DNA of 64,000 nt from contig NZ_LIQZ01000087.1 in NCBI RefSeq assembly GCF_001418655.1, positions 1 to 64,000 of the forward strand, in the 5' to 3' direction. Below the pieces are notes generated by a model. The model made no database searches. It worked only from the letters and a program-made list of their open reading frames with translations, and was not told the origin of the DNA. Below are positions 7,783 to 15,951 of the stretch, one piece after another. The stretch comes from Streptomyces phaeochromogenes (GTDB lineage: Bacteria > Actinomycetota > Actinomycetes > Streptomycetales > Streptomycetaceae). A program made the position numbers and the translations under genes. Position 1 is the stretch's first letter. Every line of letters begins with the position of its first letter.

Positions 7783-8900
7783 CCGCCCGCGGCCCGGAGC
7801 ACACTGCACGCCCCGCAGGCCGCGCAGCCGGCCTTCTGGTCGGCGCCGCTCATTCCGGCGGCACGCAGCTTCGCGGCGACGCCCTCGGTGACGTACGTCA
7901 GGAGTTCCGCGCCGGGCGCCGGGACGCCGTCGCGGGCGGCGAGCGTGCCGCTCATCGGGCGGAAGGGGACGACGAACGGATACACCCCTCGGTCGATCAA
8001 CCTGCCCGCTCCCGCGATGAGTTCGCCGGGGTCCTCACCGAGGCCGACGAGCAGGTACGTGGAGACGCGGTTCGGTCCGAAGACACGCACCGCCTCGTCC
8101 CACGCCGCCTCGTACTCGGCCATCGGAACCGTGGACTTGCCGGGCATCCAGCGCCGGCGCACCTCGTCGTCGAGGGACTCGACGTGGATCCCGACGGCGG
8201 TGGCCCCGGCGTCGTGCAGGGCGCGGATCCAGGCCAGGTCGCCGGGTGGTTCGCACTGCACCTGGATCGGCAGACCGGGTACGGCCTGCAGAACCGCGCG
8301 GACCGACCGTACGAGGTTGCGGGCGCCGCGGTCGGGTCCCGTGGTGGTGCCGGTGGTCATGACCATCTGCCTGACGCCGTCCAGCCGTACGGCGGCCTCG
8401 GCGACCTCGGCGAGCTGTGCCGGGGTCTTCGCGGCCACGGTGGCGTCGGAGCGCAGGGACTCCTCGATGGTGCAGAAGCGACAGCGGTCGGACTCGACGT
8501 AACGGATACAGGTCTGGACGACGGTGGTGGCCAGGACGTCCGAGCCGTGCAGGCGGGCGATCTGTTCGTAGCGGGTGCCGTCGGAAGTGGTCAGGTCGTA
8601 GAACCTCGGTCGCTGGACGGGGGTGAGGGAGATGCCGGTGTCCTGGAGACGGCCGTCCTCGTCCCCCAGCCACACCTTGCCGTCGCGTACGGAGAAGGGG
8701 CTGTCGGGGTTGCGGGGGAGTGCGGCGTTGACACCGTCGGCGTGACCGTGCCCGATCAGGAAGTGTCCGTCGTCGCTGGGCCCCGCGCCGTCCGGCCGCC
8801 GCACGGGCGCGTCCGACGCGACGCCGCGCAGGGCGAGTTCGGCGCGGGTCATGATCCGCACATCCACCGCCGTACTGCTGGTACCGGTGCCAACGCTCAC
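7779..8900 (-). CDS. Radical SAM enzyme, MSMEG_0568 family (Nit1C locus)
   Basis: 373 residues from a GTG at 8900 with GGGAG upstream. The iron-sulfur motif is C131-x8-C140-x2-C143 rather than the common CxxxCxxC, followed by a TIM-barrel pattern (VQCEPPGDL, GIHVESLDDE). A second Cys group, CAACGAC, ends the protein at residues 359, 362 and 365 and could bind an extra cluster. The family is distantly related to biotin synthase and HydE-like enzymes and is the most diagnostic member of Nit1C loci. Its reaction is unknown. It starts ten bases after the nitrogen-starvation protein gene and overlaps the GNAT-AIRS gene. Confidence 0.9.
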   Translation of the reverse strand: MSVGTGTSSTAVDVRIMTRAELALRGVASDAPVRRPDGAGPSDDGHFLIGHGHADGVNAALPRNPDSPFSVRDGKVWLGDEDGRLQDTGISLTPVQRPRFYDLTTSDGTRYEQIARLHGSDVLATTVVQTCIRYVESDRCRFCTIEESLRSDATVAAKTPAQLAEVAEAAVRLDGVRQMVMTTGTTTGPDRGARNLVRSVRAVLQAVPGLPIQVQCEPPGDLAWIRALHDAGATAVGIHVESLDDEVRRRWMPGKSTVPMAEYEAAWDEAVRVFGPNRVSTYLLVGLGEDPGELIAGAGRLIDRGVYPFVVPFRPMSGTLAARDGVPAPGAELLTYVTEGVAAKLRAAGMSGADQKAGCAACGACSVLRAAGG

Positions 8901-8910
8901 GGCGTGCTCC

Positions 8911-9441
8911 CTACAGCTGGTAGGTGGAGTTGATGATGGCGCCCTTGCGCGCGTAGTGGATCAGCGCGTCCTGGACGTCGAGCGGATGGGTGGGGATGAC
9001 GCCCTCGATGAGGTCCTCCTCGCGGGCGCCGTGCAGGGACAGACCGAAGCGGCAGCAGAAGACCTTGCCGCCCTCCGCGATGAACGTCTTGAGCTGGTTG
9101 TTGATGTTGTGCTCGCCGGGGAACGCGGAGTTGCCGACGGTCGGAAAGCCGCGGGTGGCAAGGCAGTTGAGCGAGCCCGGCCCGTAGAAGTAGATGGCGG
9201 TCTCGAAGCCCTTGCGCAGGGCGCGGGTGGCTTGCAGGACGGCGACGAAGGACACCGACGACTCGTGGGCTATGCCGTGCACGAGGGTGAAGTAGGTCTC
9301 CCCGTCCTCGGCCCGGTAGTCGGGGAAGACCTTGGTGGAGCCGTAGATGCTGGTGCCCTCGGGGAGCGAGGGGTGCGGGATCTCGTCGAGGGACTTCTGC
9401 TCGACGTCGGAGAGTTCGGCGGTGACGACGGATTCGGACAT
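8911..9441 (-). CDS. Nitrogen starvation response protein, MSMEG_0572/Sll0783 family
   Basis: 176 residues; ATG at 9441 with GGGAGA upstream. It has no recognisable catalytic domain. Conserved-looking features are the opening SIYGSTKVFPDYRAEDGE, a central FYGPGSLNCLATRGFP and a Cys pair in KVFCCRFGLSLHG. The fold resembles DsrE/DsrF-type small sulfur-relay proteins in its Cys placement, but I hold that loosely. In Synechocystis the homologue Sll0783 is strongly induced by nitrogen starvation and affects polymer storage. Here it sits between an amidohydrolase and the radical SAM gene. Confidence 0.88.
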   Translation of the reverse strand: MSESVVTAELSDVEQKSLDEIPHPSLPEGTSIYGSTKVFPDYRAEDGETYFTLVHGIAHESSVSFVAVLQATRALRKGFETAIYFYGPGSLNCLATRGFPTVGNSAFPGEHNINNQLKTFIAEGGKVFCCRFGLSLHGAREEDLIEGVIPTHPLDVQDALIHYARKGAIINSTYQL

Positions 9442-9501
9442 GGCTGTCTCCCTGTACGTGGTGTGGTCGTACGCGGTACGTGGCGTGGTCGGGATCGGTG
9501 G

Positions 9502-10317
9502 TCAGTCGTAGAGCGCGGCGAAGGTGTCCCGGAAGACCAGGTCGCCGAGTTCGCCGTCGCCGGTGGCCGCGGCGAGGCGGGCGTACTCGCCGGTGAAGTC
9601 GCCCCACGGCTGGTCGCTGGCGAAGAGCACCCGGTCATGGCCGATGCCGCGGCGCTCGATCTCCTGGGCCAGCCAGCGGGGAGTGAAGCCGATGGCCCAG
9701 GAGAGGTCGGTGTAGACGCGCTTGCCGGCGTCGATCCAGTCGAAGAACCGGGAGCCGGCGAGCTTGATGTGGCCGCTCATCCCGCCGCCGAAGTGCACGA
9801 GATGGACGGGGACCCGGTCGGCGTACCGGTCGACGAGGTGACCGACCTCGTCGATGTCGGAGGCGGCGCCGGGGGAGGTGTGGACGTGGACGACGAGGTC
9901 GTGCCGGGCGGCCTCGGCGAAGATGCGGTCGAGCAGGGGGCGGCAGTCGGCGTCCGTGGGGGCGCCGCCCAGCAGGAAGCTGAGCTTGAGCGCCTTCACA
10001 CCGGGTTCCCCGGCCAACTCCAGTGCCTGTGCGGTGCGTTGTTCGTCCTCGGGGCGCGGTGAGACCCACAGTCCGGCGCGGATCCGGTCGTCGGTCTGCG
10101 CGGCCTCGATCGCCAACTCGTTGAAGGAGAAGGCGATGGCGGGATCGGGGACGCCGTAGTTGGGGATGACCAGGGCGCGTTCGGTGCCCTCCGCGTCCAG
10201 GTCGGCGATGAGCTGCTTGACGGTGGCGCGGGCGGTGGTGTCGGGGTTGACGGGCGGGCCGCCGTAGAAGGGGTACGCGGGCAGGACGCCGATGTGGCGG
10301 TGTGCGTCGTGGACCAT
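9502..10317 (-). CDS. Amidohydrolase-family metal enzyme inside the Nit1C operon
   Basis: 271 residues; ATG at 10317 with GGGGGAGGAAGAGG upstream. It has a TIM-barrel amidohydrolase pattern: HRH at the N-terminus (DAHRHIG), a central HVHTS, then LVHFGGG and the metal or base Asp in ASDQPWGD. It is of the compact amidohydrolase-2 type (decarboxylase or hydrolase). It is not a member of the seven-gene core as first described, so it may be an accessory step of this lineage, for example hydrolysis or decarboxylation of the nitrilase product. That is inference. Spacing to its neighbours is 18 and 60 bases. Confidence 0.85.
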   Translation of the reverse strand: MVHDAHRHIGVLPAYPFYGGPPVNPDTTARATVKQLIADLDAEGTERALVIPNYGVPDPAIAFSFNELAIEAAQTDDRIRAGLWVSPRPEDEQRTAQALELAGEPGVKALKLSFLLGGAPTDADCRPLLDRIFAEAARHDLVVHVHTSPGAASDIDEVGHLVDRYADRVPVHLVHFGGGMSGHIKLAGSRFFDWIDAGKRVYTDLSWAIGFTPRWLAQEIERRGIGHDRVLFASDQPWGDFTGEYARLAAATGDGELGDLVFRDTFAALYD

Positions 10318-10335
10318 GTCTCCTCTTCCTCCCCC

Positions 10336-11652
10336 TCAGCCGATCGGGAGGGCGGAGGCGAGTTCGCTGGGTGCGCCGGTGAGCGTGCCGCACACATCGG
10401 CCAGGCGGCGCGAGGCGTCGATGTGGTCGGCGAGGAACCCGGCGTCGCGGCCCACCGCCTCGAAGCGGCCCGAACCCCACGAGTGCTGCCAGGGCAGACC
10501 CAGGAAGTGCAGACCCGGCGTGCTCGTCGCGCCGCGCCAGTGCATCGGGTAGCCGCGGCCGTCGAAGACGGGTGCCTCGATCCACCGGTGGTCGCGACGG
10601 AAACCGGTCGACCAGACGACGGAGGTGATCCCGGCGGCCTCCAGACCGAGAGAGCCGGGCTGCTCGGCGGGCTCCCACACGGGTACGTACCGGGGCTCGT
10701 CGGGGGCGGCGATGTCGTGTGCGCCGATGTACGCGTCGATGGCGTCCTTGATTCCCTCGGCGACCGCGTCCGCGTGGTCCAGGTTCACCTTCAGGTCGTC
10801 GGCGAACTCCAGTCCCGTACCGCTGATGCCGGTCAGCCGCCCGTACAGTCGCATGCCGTCGCGGGCGAAGGCGCGCAGGTCGATGTCGCGGCCACCGTCG
10901 CGCCCGGTCACGTAGTGGTTGACCCGCATCCGTACGGCACCGGCGTCGTCGAACTCGTCGATGCTCCTGTCGTAGTGGCCCATCTCGTCGAGCCAGGCCA
11001 CACAGTCGCGTCCGCGGTAGAAGCGGGCCACGCGCGGGGCGCTCCCCACGGCCAGGTGCACGGGCCGCCCCGCCAGATGCAGGTCCTCGGCTATCTGGCA
11101 CCCGGACTGGCCGGTGCCGACCACCAGGACCGCCCCGTCGGGGAGTTGGGCCGGGCCGCGGTATCGGGAGGAGTGGACCTGGACGACGTCGTCGGGCAGG
11201 CGCTGGGCCATCGGCGGGACGGACGGCGTGTGGTACGGGCCGGTCGCGACCACCACCTGATCGGCGGTGAAGTCCCCTGCGGTGGTGGAGAGTTCGAAGA
11301 CCCCGGCCGGTGTGCGCCGCAGCCGGGTGACCGACACCCCCTCGACCAGCGGCGGTTGGAAGAAGGCCACATAGTCCTCCAGGTACCGGACGATCTCGTC
11401 GCGGACCATGAAGCCGTCCGGATCGTCGCCCCGGTACGGGTAACCAGGCAGCTTGCACTGCCAGTTGGGGGTCACCAGACAGAAGGAGTCCCAGCGGCGC
11501 TCCCGCCACTCGTGCCCGACCCGGTTCGCCTCGATGACGACGTGCTCGACACCGCGCTGCCGCAGGCAGTAGCTCATCGACAGGCCCGCCTGCCCGCCGC
11601 CGACCACGGCCACCGGGAAGTGGGCACCGGCCGGCCGTATCGCCCGGCTCAC
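10336..11652 (-). CDS. Flavin-dependent oxidoreductase, MSMEG_0569 family (Nit1C locus)
   Basis: 438 residues; the GTG start overlaps the preceding stop (GTGA). The N-terminal FAD site is [11 protein letters not shown] second dinucleotide site, [17 protein letters not shown], lies at mid-length, as in flavoprotein monooxygenases of the FMO/NMO type. [11 protein letters not shown], the ATGYR-like motif, follows. It probably oxidises a nitrogen or carbon of the pathway intermediate using NADPH and O2. It corresponds to the FAD gene (nitH) of described Nit1C clusters and is second in the transcript. Confidence 0.88.
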   Translation of the reverse strand: MSRAIRPAGAHFPVAVVGGGQAGLSMSYCLRQRGVEHVVIEANRVGHEWRERRWDSFCLVTPNWQCKLPGYPYRGDDPDGFMVRDEIVRYLEDYVAFFQPPLVEGVSVTRLRRTPAGVFELSTTAGDFTADQVVVATGPYHTPSVPPMAQRLPDDVVQVHSSRYRGPAQLPDGAVLVVGTGQSGCQIAEDLHLAGRPVHLAVGSAPRVARFYRGRDCVAWLDEMGHYDRSIDEFDDAGAVRMRVNHYVTGRDGGRDIDLRAFARDGMRLYGRLTGISGTGLEFADDLKVNLDHADAVAEGIKDAIDAYIGAHDIAAPDEPRYVPVWEPAEQPGSLGLEAAGITSVVWSTGFRRDHRWIEAPVFDGRGYPMHWRGATSTPGLHFLGLPWQHSWGSGRFEAVGRDAGFLADHIDASRRLADVCGTLTGAPSELASALPIG

Positions 11653-11954
11653 CGGGCCCTCCCGTCGGCGCCGGTCAGGGACTCGACCGCGACCTTGGCC
11701 CCGCCGACGGCGCTGTAGGAGGCAGCGGTCCGCTCGATCTGCGCGAGCTGGTCGGAAGCGCCGGTGCAGAAGAAGCCGAACTTCTCCTTCACCCGCTCCC
11801 CGGCGATACCGAGTGCCGTGCGGCTGCGCTCGACGAATTCCGCGAGCTCGTATTCATCGCCGGGGGTGAAATAGTCTTCGACTACCGTGGAGGGGGAATA
11901 ACAGCGCTGTGTCACGCCGTCGGGCCAGCGCACATGGAAATACATCTCGGGCAT
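11649..11954 (-). CDS. Small nitrogen starvation response protein, MSMEG_0570 family; first gene of the Nit1C operon
   Basis: 101 residues; ATG at 11954 with GGAGG six bases upstream. Longer readings of the frame have no ribosome site. It opens [13 protein letters not shown] and contains [19 protein letters not shown]. Basic and acidic residues are mixed, and there is no signal peptide or membrane segment. Function is unknown; the family is recognised only by its constant linkage to Nit1C genes. It leads the operon, and its stop overlaps the start of the flavoprotein gene. A perfect inverted repeat lies 22 bases upstream of its start (11976-11993). Confidence 0.85.
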   Translation of the reverse strand: MPEMYFHVRWPDGVTQRCYSPSTVVEDYFTPGDEYELAEFVERSRTALGIAGERVKEKFGFFCTGASDQLAQIERTAASYSAVGGAKVAVESLTGADGRAR

Positions 11955-11975
11955 GACATCCTCCATGCCGGGCGC

Positions 11976-11993
11976 CGAGGTCTTGACACCTCG
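11976..11993. promoter_or_regulatory. Inverted repeat in the Nit1C leader
   Basis: CGAGGT (11976-11981) and ACCTCG (11988-11993) form a perfect 6-6-6 inverted repeat just upstream of the ribosome site of the first Nit1C gene. It may be an operator or a small leader hairpin. I find no convincing -35/-10 pair and no clear GlnR-type site in 11955-12135. Confidence 0.35.
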
Positions 11994-12135
11994 CCGCTGT
12001 CCGTGGAGAACAACTCCAGCCCTCGGAGATTTCCGAACGAAGTCATCCGGAATAAAGGGGAGTTGCCAGAATCTCACGCCGCAATGGAGATTGAGAAGCT
12101 GTGTCGGGGCCCGAGTTCGCGTGCCGGGCATCGGT

Positions 12136-12555
12136 TCATACGGTCGCGAGGGACACCTCGGTCGACTTGATCAGGGCGATGACGGCGGTACCGGTTCCCA
12201 GACCGAGGTCGGTGACGGCGTCCTTGGTGATCGCCGAGGTCAGGTTGCCGCCTTCGACGCTCACCTTCACGGAGGCCATGGCGCCGCCCGTGGCGATACC
12301 GGTGACCGTGCCCGGGAGCCGGTTGCGGATGGACAGGCCGTCCACCGGGCCGGTGGCCAGCGAGATCTCGGTGGACTTCACCAGGGCGCGGACGGCGGAA
12401 CCCTCGGCGAGACCGAGTTCCTCGACGGCCTCCAAGGTGATCGCCGCGGTGAGCTCCTGCCCGCCGTCGAGACGTACTTTGACGGTCGCCATGGCCTCGC
12501 CCGGGGTGACGGCGGTGACGGTGCCGGGGAGCTGGTTGCGGATGCTCAGACTCAT
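12136..12555 (-). CDS. Double-Mop (TOBE) molybdate-binding protein
   Basis: 139 residues made of two tandem Mop domains, about 1-68 and 75-139. The duplication is plain: SIRNQLPGTVT...KSTEISLAT and SIRNRLPGTVT...KSTEVSLAT. Proteins of this kind (molbindin) bind molybdate or tungstate at subunit interfaces for storage and buffering. ATG at 12555 is chosen over a GTG five codons upstream because the first domain begins there. It lies 158 bases after modC on the same strand and is the natural partner of the molybdate importer. In many Streptomyces the TOBE pair is fused behind a DNA-binding domain ahead of modA; here the two parts are separate. Confidence 0.88.
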   Translation of the reverse strand: MSLSIRNQLPGTVTAVTPGEAMATVKVRLDGGQELTAAITLEAVEELGLAEGSAVRALVKSTEISLATGPVDGLSIRNRLPGTVTGIATGGAMASVKVSVEGGNLTSAITKDAVTDLGLGTGTAVIALIKSTEVSLATV

Positions 12556-12713
12556 GACGGGATGCCTCACAGACTGCGTAGTTGATATGTCTCACTTTGC
12601 GGTGGTTGTGGGTTTCACCGTAGCCGGGTGGGGCGTGAGCCGTGGTGAGGCAGGTCGCATCCGCCGGGCGAATGACGTCGAAGACCTCGCGTGCCGTGGT
12701 GAGCGGGGGAGTG

Positions 12714-13895
12714 TCAGGCCGGGTAGGCGTGGGTCTGGGCAGCCTTGACCGTGGCCCAGACGATGGCCCCGGGGTGGAGGTCGAGTTCGGCGGCGGCGAC
12801 GGTGGTGAGGTCGGCGGCGAGCGGGAGTTCGCCGGTGAGGGCGGCCCGGATCTGGTCGCCGTGGGTCTCCAGACCGGCGACCTCGCACTGCCAGAGGTTG
12901 CGGGCGCTGGAACCGGTGGGGCGGTCCCTGTGGAGGGTGACCGCGCTCGGCGGGAAGGCGACGAAGACCGGGCCCGTCAGATCCTCCGTGGTGGTGATCG
13001 CCGGGCCGTCGTCCACGTGGACCGTGTGGTCCTCGGCCCGTCCCTTGTAGAGGTTCAGACCGACCAGGTGCGCGATGTAGTCCGTGCGCGGGTGGCGTGC
13101 GATGTCGGCGGGGGTGCCCTCCTGCACGACGCGGCCGTCCTCGATGACGACGAGACGGTCGGCCAGCACCATGGCGTCGAGCGGGTCGTGGGTGACGAGT
13201 ACGGCGACGGCCTCGAACTCGGCCAGGTGGCGGCGGAGTTGGGTCCGGACCTCCAGGCGGGTGCGGGCGTCGAGGGCGGCGAGGGGCTCGTCGAGGAGGA
13301 GCAGCCGGGGGTTGGTGGCGAGGGCGCGGGCGAGGGCGACGCGCTGGGCCTGACCGCCGGAGAGGCGGCGGGGCTTGGCACCGGCATGCTCGGCGAGGCC
13401 CATCCGCTCCAGCCACTCGGCGGCCTGGGCGCGGGCCTCCGCCTTGGTCGCGCCGTGGCAGCGCGGGCCGAACGCCACGTTGTCCAGGGCCGTGAGGTGC
13501 GGGAAGAGCAGGTAGTTCTGGAAGACGACACCGACCGGGCGCGACTCGGGCGCCGTACGCTCCAACGCCGCACCGTCCAGGCGGAGATGGCCGCCGTTGA
13601 GCGGCGTCAGGCCGGCCAGCGCGCGCAGGGCGGTGGTCTTTCCGGCGCCGTTGGGGCCCAGCAGCGCGACGACGTCGCCGGGTGCGGCGGTGAGCGCCAC
13701 GTCGAGCCGGAACGAGCCGCGGTCGACGACGAGATGGGCGTCCAGCCCCGCCGGAGCCCCTGCCGGAACCTCCGACGGACCCGGGCCGGGGACGCCCGTG
13801 GCCTCGTACGCGCCCTTCTCGCCCTTTTCACCCTTCTCGGCCTTCTCGGTGTTCTGAGTCTTCTGGGCCTTCTGGGTCTTCTCGGTGTGGGTCAT
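12714..13895 (-). CDS. modC: Molybdate ABC transporter ATPase ModC
   Basis: 393 residues; ATG at 13895 overlaps the modB stop (ATGA). Residues 1-33 are an unusual Lys/Glu/Gln/Gly repeat (KTQKAQKTQN, EKGEKGEKG). The ATPase runs about 60-280, with Walker A GPNGAGKTT, Q-loop VFQNYLLFP, signature LSGGQAQRVALARAL, Walker B LLLLDEPLAALD and H-loop VTHDP. The C-terminal 100 residues hold a TOBE/Mop domain ending HAYPA. It energises ModB for molybdate uptake. Order modA-modB-modC with overlapping ends marks one operon. Confidence 0.93.
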   Translation of the reverse strand: MTHTEKTQKAQKTQNTEKAEKGEKGEKGAYEATGVPGPGPSEVPAGAPAGLDAHLVVDRGSFRLDVALTAAPGDVVALLGPNGAGKTTALRALAGLTPLNGGHLRLDGAALERTAPESRPVGVVFQNYLLFPHLTALDNVAFGPRCHGATKAEARAQAAEWLERMGLAEHAGAKPRRLSGGQAQRVALARALATNPRLLLLDEPLAALDARTRLEVRTQLRRHLAEFEAVAVLVTHDPLDAMVLADRLVVIEDGRVVQEGTPADIARHPRTDYIAHLVGLNLYKGRAEDHTVHVDDGPAITTTEDLTGPVFVAFPPSAVTLHRDRPTGSSARNLWQCEVAGLETHGDQIRAALTGELPLAADLTTVAAAELDLHPGAIVWATVKAAQTHAYPA

Positions 13896-14770
13896 GAGGC
13901 GGTCATCCAACGGTCGCGCAGCCCGGCCAGGACCGCGACGGACACGGCGAGGAGCACCAGGCTGAGGGCGATGGCCGCCTCGGGATCGCTCTGCAGGGCG
14001 AGGTAGACGGCCAGTGGCATGGTCTGCGTACGGCCGGGGAAGTTGCCGGCGAAGGTGATCGTCGCGCCGAACTCGCCGAGCGCCCGTGCCCAGGCCAGGA
14101 CCGCGCCCGCCGCGATACCGGGCGCGATCAACGGAAGCGTGACGCGGCGGAAGGCGGTGAAGCGGGAGGCGCCGAGGGTGGCGGCGGCCTCCTCGTAGCG
14201 GGGGTCGGCGGCGCGCAGGGTGCCCTCGACGCTGATGACGAGGAACGGCATCGCCACGAACGCCTCGGCGATGACGACACCGGTGGTGGTGAACGGCAGC
14301 GTGATCCCGAACCACGCGTCCAGCCACTGCCCGACGATGCCGTTGCGGCCCAGCGCCATCAGCAGTGCCACACCGCCCACCACCGGGGGCAGCACGAGCG
14401 GCAGGGTGACCAGGGCCCGTACGAGCCCGCGTCCGGGGAACTCGACCCGGGCCAGCAGCCAGGCCAGCGGCACCCCGATCACCAGGCTCACCGCGGTCGC
14501 CGCCGTGGCGCACAGCAGGGACAGCTTCAGCGCCTGCCAGACCTCGGGGCTGGTCAGCTGGTCCGGCAGGCTGTGCCAGGGGGTGCGGACCAGCAGGGCG
14601 ATCAGCGGCAGCACCAGGAACGCCAGGCCGAGCAGCGCGGGCACCAGCAGGGGCAGCGGTACGCCCCGGCCGAAGCCCTTCCGGACGCGCCCGCGCCCGC
14701 GCCGCGGCCCACCCCGGAGGGTGTCGGCCGCGGCGGCGGGCGTGTCGGGCGCGTCGGTCGGGGAGCTCAC
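13892..14770 (-). CDS. modB: Molybdate ABC transporter permease ModB
   Basis: 292 residues from a GTG that overlaps the modA stop (GTGA). A basic Arg/Gly-rich cytoplasmic N-terminus (about 1-38) precedes five to six membrane helices. The permease EAA loop is seen around AEAFVAMPFLVISVEGTL and EEAAATLGASRFTAFRRVTLP, which docks on ModC. EFGATITFAGNFPG near the C-terminus is typical of ModB. The extended N-terminus is longer than in E. coli ModB and is Pro/Ala-rich. Confidence 0.93.
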   Translation of the reverse strand: MSSPTDAPDTPAAAADTLRGGPRRGRGRVRKGFGRGVPLPLLVPALLGLAFLVLPLIALLVRTPWHSLPDQLTSPEVWQALKLSLLCATAATAVSLVIGVPLAWLLARVEFPGRGLVRALVTLPLVLPPVVGGVALLMALGRNGIVGQWLDAWFGITLPFTTTGVVIAEAFVAMPFLVISVEGTLRAADPRYEEAAATLGASRFTAFRRVTLPLIAPGIAAGAVLAWARALGEFGATITFAGNFPGRTQTMPLAVYLALQSDPEAAIALSLVLLAVSVAVLAGLRDRWMTAS

Positions 14771-15591
14771 GGCTTGAGGAACCCGGCCTCGGTCAGGACC
14801 TTCTGGCCGTCGGCGGACTGCACGAGTGCGATGAACGCCTTGGCCGCCTCGGCGTTCGGGGCGTCCTTGAGCTGGACGATCGGGTAGTCGTTGATGGCGT
14901 CGGCCGACTCGGGGAAGTCCACGCCCTCCACCTTGTCACCGGCGGCGTTCACATCGGTCTTGTAGACGACGGCCGCGTCGGCCTCCTTGAGTTCGACCTT
15001 GGTCAGGGCGGCCTTGACGTCCTGCTCGTACGAGACCGGTGTGAGTTTGAGCTTGCTGGCATCCAGCGCCTTCTGGGCGGCGGCGCCGCAGGGCACGGTC
15101 TTGTCGCAGAGCACGACCTTCAGGCCCGACCTGGTGAGGTCCTTGAGGGAGGCGATCTTGTCCGGGTTGCCGGGCAGGGTGGCGATCTCCAGTTGGTTGC
15201 GGACGAAGGTGGCGGGCGTGCCCGACGCGTCGCCCTTGTCCGTGACGATGGCCATCGTCTTGGGGCTGGCGGAGGCGAACACGTCGGCCGGGGCGCCGCC
15301 GGTGATGCTCGCGGCGAGAGAGTCGCTGCCGCCGAAGCTGAAGGTCACCTTCGTGCCGGGGTGCTCCTGCTCGAACTCCTTGCCCAGCGCGGTGAAGCTC
15401 TCCTTCAGGGAGGCCGCGGCGAACACCGTCACCGTGCCGGACAGCTTGTCCGACGAGGACGCCGACGCGGAGGAGCCGGACCCCGTCGACGAGTCGTCGG
15501 AGGAGGAGCAGGCGCTCAGAGCCAGCAACGCGGCGGCTCCCGCACCGGCCACCTGCAGGGTCCGGCGGGTCCGGCGCGCGGAACGAGTCAT
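14767..15591 (-). CDS. modA: Molybdate-binding lipoprotein ModA
   Basis: 274 residues. ATG at 15591 gives a lipoprotein signal: Arg-rich start, a hydrophobic stretch and the lipobox LALSAC. The mature part is a periplasmic-type binding protein, with VFAAASLKESFTALG and FSFGGSDSLAASITGGAPADVFASAS, the ModA oxyanion-binding pattern, and YPIVQLKDAPN near the end. The frame stays open for 78 codons upstream of this start and there encodes a DNA-binding domain (15592-15765). A lipoprotein signal buried behind a helix-turn-helix would not work, so 15591 is the sensible start. Confidence 0.92.
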   Translation of the reverse strand: MTRSARRTRRTLQVAGAGAAALLALSACSSSDDSSTGSGSSASASSSDKLSGTVTVFAAASLKESFTALGKEFEQEHPGTKVTFSFGGSDSLAASITGGAPADVFASASPKTMAIVTDKGDASGTPATFVRNQLEIATLPGNPDKIASLKDLTRSGLKVVLCDKTVPCGAAAQKALDASKLKLTPVSYEQDVKAALTKVELKEADAAVVYKTDVNAAGDKVEGVDFPESADAINDYPIVQLKDAPNAEAAKAFIALVQSADGQKVLTEAGFLKP

Positions 15592-15765
15592 CACGGATCT
15601 ACTCCCTCTATTACTGGCATGGGCGGCGAGGACCGGCCCGGGGATGATCCGGCGGCCCGTCCCGTCGCGCTCGGCGGCGAGCTTCCCACCGTCGACCAGG
15701 CGCCTCACGGTGTCGGCGCTGATACCGAGCAGGGCGGCGGCGTCCCCGATCCGGTAGACGTGCAG
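15592..15765 (-). pseudogene. Relic of an excisionase/MerR-type DNA-binding domain, in frame with modA
   Basis: Read on the minus strand and in the modA frame, these 58 codons encode a complete winged-helix DNA-binding unit, including HVYRIGDAAALLGISADTV and GGKLAAERDGTGRRIIPGP. This domain normally begins the HTH-TOBE regulator found ahead of modA in Streptomyces. Here no ATG, GTG or TTG precedes it in frame back to the TGA at 15826-15828; CTG at 15765 is the only start-like codon. There is no stop between it and modA, and the TOBE part is absent. It is either a decayed regulator or a rarely translated HTH-ModA fusion. Confidence 0.55.
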
Positions 15766-15951
15766 TGCAGATGATACTGCCGCAAATGCAAGGCCAAAGC
15801 CTACTGTCTCATTGCATGAGCCGGATCATTGATTCGCAGAGCTGGAATGTGCGTTTGTACGAGACGGCTGCCCGGGCGCGGTCTTCCGGGAGCCGGTCGC
15901 CGTGACGAATCCGGTTGCCGGACGAAGATCCACCCGCCTACGGTCGGACGC

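Noticed and set aside
11955-12135. A GlnR (nitrogen regulator) site before the Nit1C operon
   Set aside because: Only loose partial resemblance in the leader; not enough to call without a matrix scan.
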